This document shows, one piece after another, positions 53,024 to 61,465 of a stretch of 64,000 nt of DNA. Under the pieces are notes generated by a model that was not told the DNA's origin, ran no database searches, and saw only the letters and a list, made by a program, of their open reading frames with translations. Origin of the DNA: Gammaproteobacteria bacterium (GTDB lineage: Bacteria > Pseudomonadota > Gammaproteobacteria > Xanthomonadales > Marinicellaceae); assembly GCA_041395445.1 (NCBI GenBank), contig JAWLAO010000001.1, positions 434,001 through 498,000 of the forward strand. Reading direction: 5' to 3'. Made by a program: the position numbers and the translations under genes. Positions within the stretch are counted from its first letter, which is position 1. Each line of letters opens with the position of its first letter.

Positions 53024-54040
53024 TCACTCAAACTTATGCCTTGTCCGATTCACAATCGCTACCAAGGACAGCATAACCGGAACTTCAACCAAAACTCCAA
53101 CAACGGTTGCCAATGCAGCTTTGGAATGTAAGCCAAATAAGCTGATAGCCACAGCAACGGCAAGTTCGAAGAAGTTAGATGTACCAATCAGGCAACTGGG
53201 TGCTGCTACATTATGTTTGAGTTTGATTTTCCAGGCAATCCAATAAGCTAAGGCAAAAATTCCGTAGGTTTGAATCAGTAACGGAATCGAAATCAGCACA
53301 ATATCCATTGGTTGTTCGATAATTGATTTTGCCTGCAATGCAAAAAGAATCACAATAGTTACCAAAAGTCCTGTGATTGAAACCGGAGCAATTTTATGCA
53401 GAAAAGAATTCAGTCCTGATTCGCCGGATGTTGCAACTAAAAGTTTACGAGTGATAATTCCTGCAATCAAAGGAATCACCACATACAACAAAACAGAAAC
53501 CAATAACGTATCCCAAGGTACAGTGATATCTGTCACGCCCAATAACAAACCGGCAATCGGAGCAAAGGCAAAAATCATTATCACATCATTGACCGAAACT
53601 TGCACCAATGTGTAATTGGCATCGCCTTTAGTGAGTTGAGACCAGACAAAAACCATTGCCGTACACGGAGCAACTCCAAGTAATATTGCTCCTGCTAAAT
53701 ATTCGCTGGCAGTTTGCGGATCGAGCCATGAAGCGTATAAATATTTAAAAAACAATGTACCAATTAACGCCATAGTGAATGGTTTAATCAACCAATTGAT
53801 AACTAACGTCAAAATCAAACCATTGGGATTTTTGGCAACATCTTTGATGGAACTGAAATCCACTTTTACCATCATTGGATAAATCATCAACCATATCAAA
53901 ACAGCAATTACAATATTGACTTTTGCGACTTCAAATCCGGCAACCAGCTGAAAAACATCAGGGAAGAATTTCCCTAATATCACTCCACCAACGATGCATA
54001 AGCCGACCCAAACACTTAAATACCTTTCAAATAAATTCAT
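53024..54040 (-). CDS. acr3: ACR3-family arsenite efflux transporter
   Basis: The 338-residue membrane protein has ten predicted helices. The family's essential Cys is in LLGVAPCTAMVFVWS and the conserved Glu in VEVPVMLSLV, with SNFFELAVAVAISLFG between. ACR3 extrudes As(III) through the inner membrane using the proton gradient. It overlaps the arsC stop by 4 bp, so the two form an operon. No ArsR-family gene was found next to them. Confidence 0.93.
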   Translation of the reverse strand: MNLFERYLSVWVGLCIVGGVILGKFFPDVFQLVAGFEVAKVNIVIAVLIWLMIYPMMVKVDFSSIKDVAKNPNGLILTLVINWLIKPFTMALIGTLFFKYLYASWLDPQTASEYLAGAILLGVAPCTAMVFVWSQLTKGDANYTLVQVSVNDVIMIFAFAPIAGLLLGVTDITVPWDTLLVSVLLYVVIPLIAGIITRKLLVATSGESGLNSFLHKIAPVSITGLLVTIVILFALQAKSIIEQPMDIVLISIPLLIQTYGIFALAYWIAWKIKLKHNVAAPSCLIGTSNFFELAVAVAISLFGLHSKAALATVVGVLVEVPVMLSLVAIVNRTRHKFE

Positions 54041-54489
54041 TCTTTTATAATCTCTTGTATGTTTTTCTGATTCATTTCTTGATCTTGCAAGCCAATCAAT
54101 TGTTCAATCCAGTATTTTAGTCTTACAAATGTATCTTCAAACGCTTGATAGCGGTTTTGTACGACCTTGTCCGGATCGGGTAATCCCCAATGCACTTTTA
54201 TCGCTTTGCCTAAATACAAAGGGCAGGTCTCATTGGCAGCATTATCACAAACGGTAATAACTATGTCGAAATCAATTTCGGAAAACTCATCCCAAGATTG
54301 GCTTTTAAACCCCTGATTGGATAAACCAAACTTTTCCAGAACCGCCAAACTGTCGGGATTAACTTGTCCGGTCGGTTGACTTCCTGCACTATAAGCCTGA
54401 AATCTTGGTTGACCATAATGATTGAGGATGGCTTCTGCAAGAATGGAACGGCATGAATTTCCCGTGCATAAAAATAAGACTTTGTACAT
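54037..54489 (-). CDS. arsC: Arsenate reductase (thioredoxin-linked, LMW phosphatase type)
   Basis: The 150-residue protein has the low-molecular-weight phosphatase P-loop LCTGNSCRS (C8-S15) and two further Cys in VCDNAANETCPLY (about 82-92), matching the thioredoxin-dependent ArsC of Staphylococcus/Bacillus type. It reduces As(V) to As(III) for export by the ACR3 pump. It is the first gene of the arsC-acr3 pair. The start ATG 54489 fits the family. Confidence 0.9.
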   Translation of the reverse strand: MYKVLFLCTGNSCRSILAEAILNHYGQPRFQAYSAGSQPTGQVNPDSLAVLEKFGLSNQGFKSQSWDEFSEIDFDIVITVCDNAANETCPLYLGKAIKVHWGLPDPDKVVQNRYQAFEDTFVRLKYWIEQLIGLQDQEMNQKNIQEIIKE

Positions 54490-54575
54490 TGATTGAAATT
54501 TGCAAAAGTAATAATTATAACTTCATATCTCCTGAATTCTGTTCTTTAATCACAGAACTCAACTAAAATAAAACC

Positions 54576-55688
54576 ATGCAGAATCAGTTTAATCAATTTG
54601 TCATCAATCGCTATCCGCAAAACCAGCCCAATTTACAAGCATGGGATTCAGCTGATGAATACCTGTTGAGCGAACTGGGTCAATTTGTAGATTTAAAATC
54701 TCGGAATATTTTAATTTTCAATGACGCTTTCGGTGCGTTATCGGTGTCATTGTCCGAGTTCAAACCAACAACAGTTTCAGATTCGTTCATTAGCCATCAG
54801 GCGATTCAGAAAAATCTTGAATTAAATGGTATTCCGGATAACACAATCACTCTGCTCAATCCTTTGGATGAAATACAATCAGAGTTTGACATTATTTTAA
54901 TGAAAATACCAAAGTCAGTGGATGACCTGATGTATTTTCTCTCGGCCATACAAAACCATTTGCAGACGGATAGCAGAATCCTACTGGCAGGAATGGTGAA
55001 ACACATTCCTAAAAATCTTTGGGATGTTCTTCAACAATACGGAGAGTGCATAACCTTGCCGGGTGTTAAAAAAGCCAAGATGTTATATTTTAAATTCATG
55101 GATAAAATAACTTCGCCCTACCCTAACTACCCTAAATACTTCAAACTAGCGGATAGTGAAACAAAAATATTTAATCACGCAAATGTGTTTTCCAAAAACT
55201 CTTTGGATATCGGTACTCGGTTTTTGCTGGATAATATTCCAAAAATGGAAGCGCCTGAAAAAATCATTGATTTGGCTTGTGGCAACGGTGTGATTGGACT
55301 CACTCTAGCCAATATTTATCCTCAAGCAGAAATCACATTTACCGATGAATCGTTTATGGCGGTGGAATCTGCCAGATTGACTATGAAAGCTAATTTTGAG
55401 GATTTATCGCGCTTTGAATTTATCACAACAGACTGTTTGGATGGTTTTGAAAAGAATAGTTCTGATTTAATCGTGAACAATCCGCCTTTTCATCAAAACA
55501 GCACCATCGGGACTTTTATTGCTGAAAAAATGTTTCGGCAATCGAAAGCTGTATTAAATAAAAATGGAGTGCTGATTGTTGTTGCCAACAGGCATCTGCC
55601 CTATTTCCATAAATTGAAAAAACTGTTTAAAAACACTCAAACAACCGCATCAAACCGTAAATTTAATTTATACAAAGCGAGTATGTAG
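54576..55688 (+). CDS. rlmG: 23S rRNA (guanine-1835-N2)-methyltransferase RlmG
   Basis: The 370-residue protein (E. coli RlmG has 378) has a degenerate N-terminal methyltransferase-like domain beginning LQAWDSADEYLL, with NDAFGALS. The active C-terminal domain has SAM motif LACGNGVIGLTLA near 228-240 and the N2-guanine motif NPPFHQN. Overall similarity is higher to RlmG than to RsmC. It methylates G1835 of 23S rRNA in E. coli. The stop overlaps an upstream TAG/GTG region of the exporter gene, whose ATG is 3 bases further. Confidence 0.9.
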   Translation: MQNQFNQFVINRYPQNQPNLQAWDSADEYLLSELGQFVDLKSRNILIFNDAFGALSVSLSEFKPTTVSDSFISHQAIQKNLELNGIPDNTITLLNPLDEIQSEFDIILMKIPKSVDDLMYFLSAIQNHLQTDSRILLAGMVKHIPKNLWDVLQQYGECITLPGVKKAKMLYFKFMDKITSPYPNYPKYFKLADSETKIFNHANVFSKNSLDIGTRFLLDNIPKMEAPEKIIDLACGNGVIGLTLANIYPQAEITFTDESFMAVESARLTMKANFEDLSRFEFITTDCLDGFEKNSSDLIVNNPPFHQNSTIGTFIAEKMFRQSKAVLNKNGVLIVVANRHLPYFHKLKKLFKNTQTTASNRKFNLYKASM

Positions 55689-55690
55689 TG

Positions 55691-56293
55691 ATGAATTTAT
55701 CAAATTATTTAGCGGGGTTCGCATTAGGACTGTCATTGATTCTAGCCATTGGATCTCAAAATGCCTTCGTCCTCAAACAAGGTTTAAAGAACCAATATGT
55801 CTTTATCATTTGTTTGGTTTGTGCCTTTTCTGATGCTATCCTGATTTCACTCGGTGTCGCCGGTTTTGGTGTTATAGTCAAACAATATCCGCAAATTGAA
55901 ATCGTTGCTCGTTATGGAGGAGCTATTTTTCTTGGAGTTTATGCGATATGGAGCTTTAAATCCGCATTCACCAAAAACCATGCCATAATTGCAAATGCTA
56001 AAAGTGAAATATCAATGATCAAAGCAATTCTTATCTGTTTGGCATTTACATGGCTGAACCCGCATGTTTATCTCGATACAGTTGTTCTGTTAGGCTCTGT
56101 TTCCACACAGTATCAACCAAACCATTGGCAGTTTGCTTACGGAGCAATGCTTGCTTCTTTTGCTTTTTTCTTCGCACTTGGCTATGGTGCTCGCTTTCTT
56201 TCACCTTTATTTAGCAATCCAAAAGCATGGAAGGTTCTGGATTTTGTAGTCGGCTTTATTATGACATTCATCGCGATTTCTTTGATAATATAG
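55691..56293 (+). CDS. LysE/ArgO-family amino-acid exporter
   Basis: The 200-residue protein has about six membrane helices and the LysE-family signature GSQNAFVLKQG near 22-32, followed by CAFSDAILISLGVAGFG. ArgO and LysE export arginine or lysine, so this may relieve basic amino-acid excess. ATG 55691 is used instead of the GTG directly before it, which overlaps the rlmG stop codon. It is coupled to rlmG. Confidence 0.9.
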   Translation: MNLSNYLAGFALGLSLILAIGSQNAFVLKQGLKNQYVFIICLVCAFSDAILISLGVAGFGVIVKQYPQIEIVARYGGAIFLGVYAIWSFKSAFTKNHAIIANAKSEISMIKAILICLAFTWLNPHVYLDTVVLLGSVSTQYQPNHWQFAYGAMLASFAFFFALGYGARFLSPLFSNPKAWKVLDFVVGFIMTFIAISLII

Positions 56294-56313
56294 ATTGGAA
56301 TGAGCTTTCAGAG

Positions 56314-57225
56314 TTATTTTTCAATACTCCAATACGGAATATCACCAAAATGATTGATTAGATAATCAATCAAAACACGAACCCTGGTTTGTAAATGTCG
56401 GGTTTGAGGATAAACCGCGAAAACCCCAATTGACTCTGGAACATAATATTGTGGTAGTACAGGAATTAAATCGCCGTTTTTGACAAATTCATAACAAATG
56501 AAATCAGGTGTATTTAGCAACCCCAAGCCATCAAGGGCAGCCTGACATAAAAAATCACCATTATTTGAAATCAATGCCGTAGGAAGATTCATTGAGACAT
56601 TTTTATTTTCAGAGTTCTTAAAATACAATGATGACGGTGTGTTTTTGTACAATAAATTTTTATATCCTTTCAGCAAATCCTTAGGGTGTTTTGGAATACC
56701 AAATTTTGCTAAATAATCCTGTGATGCTGTTAAAATGGTTCTCACCGATGTGATTTTCCTGGCTTTTAAACTGGAGTCATCTAACTTGCCAATTCGTATT
56801 GCCAAATCAAATCCTTCGTTAATAATATCTACTTTTTTATCATTAAAGTCGATGTCAAATTTAATCTTTGGATGCTTCTTCTGAAATTCTGTCAAAGCCT
56901 TTCTCAAATGCAATAACCCAAATGAAAGTGGCACAGCGAGCTTAATTGTTCCGGAAAGTGATGTCTCATCATTTTTTAAAGAAGTTTCGATTTCTGCGAT
57001 ATCTTCTAATATTTTCAAACACTTTTGGTAATATTGCCTGCCACTATCGGTTAAGGTTTGTGATCGTGTCGTTCGATTAAGCAACGTCACTCCCAACATA
57101 TTTTCCAGATTTGACAGTCTCTTGCTGATTGCCGATTTGACCGTATTCATTTGCTCAGCAGCTAGGGTAATGCTACCCGATTCAACAATCCGAATAAAGG
57201 TTTTCATATCTTCAAATTTATTCAT
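56314..57225 (-). CDS. LysR-family regulator
   Basis: The 303-residue protein starts MNKFEDMKTFIRIVESGSITLAAEQMN with a winged helix-turn-helix (recognition segment about 20-38) and has a C-terminal effector-binding domain. ATG 57225 is chosen because the LysR domain starts there. An in-frame ATG at 57255 lacks a clear Shine-Dalgarno. The gene is divergent from the cytochrome b561-yceI pair, an arrangement often seen when such regulators control that pair, but the target is unproven. Confidence 0.87.
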   Translation of the reverse strand: MNKFEDMKTFIRIVESGSITLAAEQMNTVKSAISKRLSNLENMLGVTLLNRTTRSQTLTDSGRQYYQKCLKILEDIAEIETSLKNDETSLSGTIKLAVPLSFGLLHLRKALTEFQKKHPKIKFDIDFNDKKVDIINEGFDLAIRIGKLDDSSLKARKITSVRTILTASQDYLAKFGIPKHPKDLLKGYKNLLYKNTPSSLYFKNSENKNVSMNLPTALISNNGDFLCQAALDGLGLLNTPDFICYEFVKNGDLIPVLPQYYVPESIGVFAVYPQTRHLQTRVRVLIDYLINHFGDIPYWSIEK

Positions 57226-57335
57226 ATAAAAGCTATAAACAATCCTATTGTTCATTTTTGGAGAACTATAAGTTTATAAATATACAGTTTATTAAATATT
57301 TTTCAACAATATAATAAACATAAGTTTTACAAAAA

Positions 57336-57893
57336 ATGATTATGAAACTTAAAAACACAAATGAAAACTTCGGTTCAATTAGCATTGTGCTTCACTGGCT
57401 TATGGCTTTGTTAATTATTGGCTTATTTATTCTGGGAAAATATATGATGAGTCTGGATTATTACGATCCCTTTTATCACACGGGTCCGTGGTGGCATAAA
57501 AGTTTTGGATTGATTATTGCCGGACTTCTTATCGCCAGACTCTTGTGGAAATTTTCAAATCCAAAAGTTATACCTTTATCAAACCATAAAAAGCATGAAA
57601 TTGTAGCAGCAAAGCTGGTGAAATTTATGCTTTATATTTTGATTCTAATATGCTGTATCAGTGGCTATACGATTTCCACTGCTGAAGGTGCAGGAGTTGA
57701 ATTTTTTGATGTTTTCAAAGTTCCGGCTCTTATTTCAAAAGGTTCAGAGCAAGCAGATATTGCCGGAGAAATTCATGAGATATCGACTCTGGGATTAATT
57801 ATCCTTGCCGGGTTACATATGCTTGCAGCACTAAAACATCATTTTATTGATAAAGACAAAACTCTATTAAGAATTTTTAAAACAAAAACCTAA
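57336..57893 (+). CDS. Cytochrome b561 family protein
   Basis: The 185-residue membrane protein has four helices. Heme-ligating histidines are visible at SIVLHWLMALL (H20), PWWHKSFGL, GEIHEIS and LHMLAALKHH. Members transfer electrons in the inner membrane. The E. coli counterpart yceJ is next to yceI, as here. It starts 80 bp from the divergent LysR gene and its 3' end is 19 bp from yceI. The quinone or other donor cannot be deduced. Confidence 0.9.
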   Translation: MIMKLKNTNENFGSISIVLHWLMALLIIGLFILGKYMMSLDYYDPFYHTGPWWHKSFGLIIAGLLIARLLWKFSNPKVIPLSNHKKHEIVAAKLVKFMLYILILICCISGYTISTAEGAGVEFFDVFKVPALISKGSEQADIAGEIHEISTLGLIILAGLHMLAALKHHFIDKDKTLLRIFKTKT

Positions 57894-57912
57894 ATCAAAC
57901 AGAGGTAATTTT

Positions 57913-58488
57913 ATGAAAACTAAAAACTTTTTTACAACACTTATACTGCTTTCCATCATTTCGTTTGGATTGCAAGCCGCAGAATACAAGATTGACACAT
58001 CAGGAATGCATGCGTCCGTTAATTTTAAGATTTCCCACTTAGGAACATCTTGGATGATGGGGCGTTTTGACAAATTTGAAGGCACCTACAGTTACGAAGC
58101 CGAAAAACCTAATGAGTCGAAAATCAGCATAACAGTTGATACAACAAGCGTCAATACGAACCATGCTGAAAGAGACTCTCATATTCGTGCAGAAGGATTG
58201 CTCAATACGGACAACTTTTCATCAGCAAATTTCGTGAGCGATTCTATCGTTTTCAACACTGAAACCAATGGAGTTGTCAAAGGCAAATTAACTCTTCATG
58301 GAGTCGAAAAAGAGGTTTCTATGGATATTGTGAAAGTTGGTGAAGGAAAAGATCCTTGGGGTGGCTATCGCACCGGTTTCGAAGGAACGATGACTTTACG
58401 TCTTGCAGATTTCGGAATCACGCGTAACCTGGGTAAAGCCTCTGAAACTCTTGAGTTAACTGTAATGCTCGAGGGTATTCGCCAATAA
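57913..58488 (+). CDS. yceI: YceI-family periplasmic lipid-binding protein
   Basis: The 191-residue protein has a signal peptide (MKTKNFFTTLILLSIISFGLQA) and the YceI lipocalin-like beta-barrel, with AEYKIDTSGMHASVNFKISHLGTSWMMGRF near the start and FGITRNLG near the end. YceI proteins bind isoprenoids such as polyprenols or ubiquinone. Its position after cytochrome b561 is conserved in Proteobacteria and suggests a link to quinone or lipid chemistry. AGAGG lies eight bases upstream of ATG 57913. Confidence 0.93.
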   Translation: MKTKNFFTTLILLSIISFGLQAAEYKIDTSGMHASVNFKISHLGTSWMMGRFDKFEGTYSYEAEKPNESKISITVDTTSVNTNHAERDSHIRAEGLLNTDNFSSANFVSDSIVFNTETNGVVKGKLTLHGVEKEVSMDIVKVGEGKDPWGGYRTGFEGTMTLRLADFGITRNLGKASETLELTVMLEGIRQ

Positions 58489-58500
58489 TTCATCTCATTA

Positions 58501-58536
58501 AAAAAAACAACCCTTTGGAGTTTGTTCCAAAGGGTT
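58501..58536 (-). terminator. Rho-independent terminator downstream of the Lys/Ala-rich gene
   Basis: AACCCTTTGGA/TCCAAAGGGTT is an 11-bp perfect stem with a 6-base loop. On the minus strand it is followed by eight T (58508-58501). It also lies after yceI on the other strand, but without a T-run there. Confidence 0.88.
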
Positions 58537-58599
58537 GGTTCATTTCACAGTTGTGAAAACTTAAAGTCTCCTCAAACCATAAGATATTGCCATCAATAA

Positions 58600-58899
58600 C
58601 TATTCATCATCTTTAGCGTTTAGCTTGGCAATTTTCTTTAATGCTTTATTTTTTTTTGCTGCTTTACTGGCAATTTCAACAATTTCATCACGAAGCAAGT
58701 CTCTTTTGTCATCCGACATTTTTTGCAATGCAATGATTTTCTTCTTGGAGGACTTCACTTTCAGCTTTATGCTCTCAACTTGTTTCACTGCTTTTTTTGC
58801 TTGTTTAGCTGCATTTTTGGCAGCTTTTGCTGCTTTTTCAGCACGCTCAATCGCTTCCAGCAAAACCTTTTCCAAATTTTCCGTATTACTTTCAGTCAT
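58600..58899 (-). CDS. Lys/Ala-rich small coiled-coil protein
   Basis: The 99-residue protein has a long amphipathic helix rich in K, A and E (AEKAAKAAKNAAKQAKKAVKQ around 20-40), with no signal peptide. The composition recalls histone H1-like or phasin-like proteins. No catalytic motif was seen. It lies 58 bp downstream of ppk2 on the same strand and a shared transcript is plausible. A role in binding polyphosphate or nucleic acid is only an inference from charge. Confidence 0.7.
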   Translation of the reverse strand: MTESNTENLEKVLLEAIERAEKAAKAAKNAAKQAKKAVKQVESIKLKVKSSKKKIIALQKMSDDKRDLLRDEIVEIASKAAKKNKALKKIAKLNAKDDE

Positions 58900-58957
58900 A
58901 TAAACTCACCCTCAATCTTCAATATAATCTACTTTCAATTTAAAAACCTGTCTAAAA

Positions 58958-59962
58958 TCAATCTCTGTCAACGGCACGGTTGCCATAAATTGACTTAACA
59001 GAACCCACAATGTTTTCATCCGGTGAATAGGCAACAGCTTCGTCTTTATTTGGATAATCCAAATGATGCAAGAAATAACGGATACAAGCGATTCTTGCTC
59101 GTTTTTTGTCATCTGATTTAACAACAGTCCAAGGAGCATCACCGGTATCGGTATGGAAGAACATTGATTGCTTCGCATCAGTATAGTCATCCCACTTATC
59201 CAAAGATTGGATATCAATAGGAGATAGTTTCCACTGTTTCAATGGATCGAATTTTCTGGAATGAAAACGTCTTAACTGTTCCTGCTGTGTTACTGAGAAC
59301 CAAAATTTAAACAGAATAATTCCTGAATTGACCAACATTCTTTCTAAGTTGGGAGCTTGACGCATAAATTCTAAGTACTCTCTGTCAGTACAGAATCCCA
59401 TAACACGTTCAACACCGGCACGGTTATACCATGAACGGTCATAAAATCTCATCTCACCTTTGGTTGGCAAGTGGTTGATGTATCTCTGAAAATACCATTG
59501 ACCTCTTTCTCTGTCGTTTGGCTTTTCCAGTGCGATTACTTTTGCAGCACGAGGATTCAAATGTTCCATATAACGCTTGATAGTTCCACCCTTACCGGCA
59601 GCATCACGACCTTCAAAAAGCGCAACGATTCTTTGCCCTGTTTCTTTAACCCACGACTGAACCTTCAAAAGCTCACGCTGTAATAAATGCTTTTCACTTT
59701 CATAATCAAAAAGCGACAATTTTTTATCATAAGGAAAATCGCCTGCCAGATAACTCAACCTTAATAACTTGCTTCCGCTCATGACCTTATCTGATGACAT
59801 CACCTTCTCAGCATCAGTCAACTTCTTAATGACCTTCTTCGCTTGTTTTGTCGAATTCACATCTGAATATTTTAACTTTTTGACTTTTTTGTCTTTGTTA
59901 GCTTTTTCATCTTTCTTTGAATTCTTTTTTTTGTCTTCCAATTTAATAACTGTATCTTTCAT
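58958..59962 (-). CDS. ppk2: Polyphosphate kinase 2 with lysine-rich N-terminal extension
   Basis: The 334-residue protein has a PPK2 domain. The Walker A sequence is FEGRDAAGKGGT (116-127) and Walker B MRFYDRSWYNRAGVE (about 170-184). The lid module includes RERGQWYFQRY. PPK2 enzymes make or use polyphosphate to convert NDP/NTP. The first 60 residues are an added, lysine-rich, charged tail (KKKNSKKDEKANKDKKVKK) not needed for catalysis in typical class I PPK2. The class (I, II or III) cannot be set by eye. The Lys/Ala-rich gene follows. Confidence 0.92.
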   Translation of the reverse strand: MKDTVIKLEDKKKNSKKDEKANKDKKVKKLKYSDVNSTKQAKKVIKKLTDAEKVMSSDKVMSGSKLLRLSYLAGDFPYDKKLSLFDYESEKHLLQRELLKVQSWVKETGQRIVALFEGRDAAGKGGTIKRYMEHLNPRAAKVIALEKPNDRERGQWYFQRYINHLPTKGEMRFYDRSWYNRAGVERVMGFCTDREYLEFMRQAPNLERMLVNSGIILFKFWFSVTQQEQLRRFHSRKFDPLKQWKLSPIDIQSLDKWDDYTDAKQSMFFHTDTGDAPWTVVKSDDKKRARIACIRYFLHHLDYPNKDEAVAYSPDENIVGSVKSIYGNRAVDRD

Positions 59963-60141
59963 TTGTTATCCATTATCATTTTATTAACCCACTATTAATT
60001 ATATCAGCACCCTGTTTTCGGAATATTGATTTATATCAAAAAACAAAACATTTGCTCAAAATATTAAACAAATATCTGAACCGCATAAGTTTAATCATAC
60101 ATAAATATCACTATTCAAAAAGTTAATGTTAAAATACGCCT

Positions 60142-61170
60142 ATGAAATTCGTAGATGAAGCAAAAATTGTCGTAAAAGCCGGAAATGGAGGAAGTGGTTC
60201 TGCCAGTTTTCGTCGTGAAAAATTCATTCCAAAAGGCGGCCCTGATGGCGGAGATGGAGGAAAAGGCGGAGATGTCATCCTCATTGGCGATGAAGGACTG
60301 AATACCTTGATTGATTTCACCCATAAAAAACACTTTGAGGCCGAAAATGGAGTGAGTGGCAAAGGACGACAAATGTACGGCAAAAATGGCAATGATTTAG
60401 TTATCAAAGTTCCGATTGGAACAGAGATATACGATATGGAAATGGATCGAAAAATTGGTGATGTCACAGAAAATGGTCAGACTGCCGTTGTTGCACAAGG
60501 TGGCAAGGGAGGCCTGGGGAATATGCACTTCAAAAGTTCGACAAACAGAGCTCCGCAGCAATTCACACGAGGCGAAGATGGAGAGCTAAGACATTTACGT
60601 TTGGAGTTAAAAGTTCTCGCCGATGTTGGGTTATTGGGTTTCCCAAATGCCGGCAAATCAACTTTTGTGAATGCGGTTTCCAAAGCCCGTCCAAAAATTG
60701 CCGATTATCCGTTTACAACACTTTATCCGGCTCTTGGAGTGGTTAGAATTGACTCTGAGACTTCATTTGTGGTGGCTGATATCCCCGGAATCATTGAAGG
60801 AGCCGCCGAAGGAGCCGGATTGGGAATTCAATTCCTGAAACATCTTCAGAGAACAGGATTGTTACTTCACATGGTTGAGTTGCCTGCTTATGAGGGTGTA
60901 GATGGACCGGTTGAACAATTTAAAGCCTTGGAAATCGAACTGGAGAAATTCTCCAATGAACTACAAGGTAAAGAGCGTTGGCTGGTATTCACTAAATCTG
61001 ATTTGTTGCCTGCCGATGAAATTGAACAAAAAGTAAAAAAATACACAAAACAACTCAAATGGAATCGACCGGTTTTTGTTATTTCTTCGATAACTCATAA
61101 CGGATTGAATGAGTTGAATCAAAAAATTGCAGAGTATTTAAACACAGCCGATGAAGATATTTGGGATTAA
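60142..61170 (+). CDS. obgE: Obg-family GTPase ObgE/CgtA
   Basis: The 342-residue protein has the glycine-rich Obg domain (GNGGSGSASFRREKFIPKGGPDGGDGG) at the N-terminus and a G domain with P-loop GFPNAGKSTF near 165-174, VADIPGIIEGA (G3) and TKSD (G4). It lacks the long C-terminal tail of E. coli ObgE (390). ObgE acts in ribosome assembly and stress. In many bacteria rplU-rpmA precede it, but not here. Its last bases overlap the yffB start by 20 bp. Confidence 0.95.
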   Translation: MKFVDEAKIVVKAGNGGSGSASFRREKFIPKGGPDGGDGGKGGDVILIGDEGLNTLIDFTHKKHFEAENGVSGKGRQMYGKNGNDLVIKVPIGTEIYDMEMDRKIGDVTENGQTAVVAQGGKGGLGNMHFKSSTNRAPQQFTRGEDGELRHLRLELKVLADVGLLGFPNAGKSTFVNAVSKARPKIADYPFTTLYPALGVVRIDSETSFVVADIPGIIEGAAEGAGLGIQFLKHLQRTGLLLHMVELPAYEGVDGPVEQFKALEIELEKFSNELQGKERWLVFTKSDLLPADEIEQKVKKYTKQLKWNRPVFVISSITHNGLNELNQKIAEYLNTADEDIWD

Positions 61171-61465
61171 AAATTGCGATAAAATTAAAAAGACCATTCT
61201 TTGGTGTGCACAAAATCAGAGAATGTGTTACTTCCATGATTATCGAGTTGATGGAATCAATGAGGAGTTGTTAAACCATTTTCTTCAGCAACACTCTTTG
61301 GAAGAATTGGTAAACAAAAAAAGTACGACATGGAGAAACTTATCAGATGACGAGAAAAACCATCTTAACAAGAATCTTGTGATAAATAATCCAACACTTT
61401 TAAAACGCCCTATTGTTGAGAACAATGGTAAAATTACAATCGGTTTTGTACCTGAACAATGGTAA
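61151..61465 (+). CDS. yffB: ArsC/Spx-type protein YffB
   Basis: The 104-residue protein is an ArsC-like thioredoxin-fold family member with the N-terminal KIFGIKNCDKIKK and C-terminal RPIVENNGKITIGF. It has a single active-site-like Cys (C9). The E. coli relative YffB may be a glutathione-dependent thiol reductase, and yffB-dapE is a conserved pair. The start overlaps obgE by 20 bp, and the end overlaps dapE by 7 bp, so this is a tightly packed operon. Confidence 0.87.
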   Translation: MKIFGIKNCDKIKKTILWCAQNQRMCYFHDYRVDGINEELLNHFLQQHSLEELVNKKSTTWRNLSDDEKNHLNKNLVINNPTLLKRPIVENNGKITIGFVPEQW

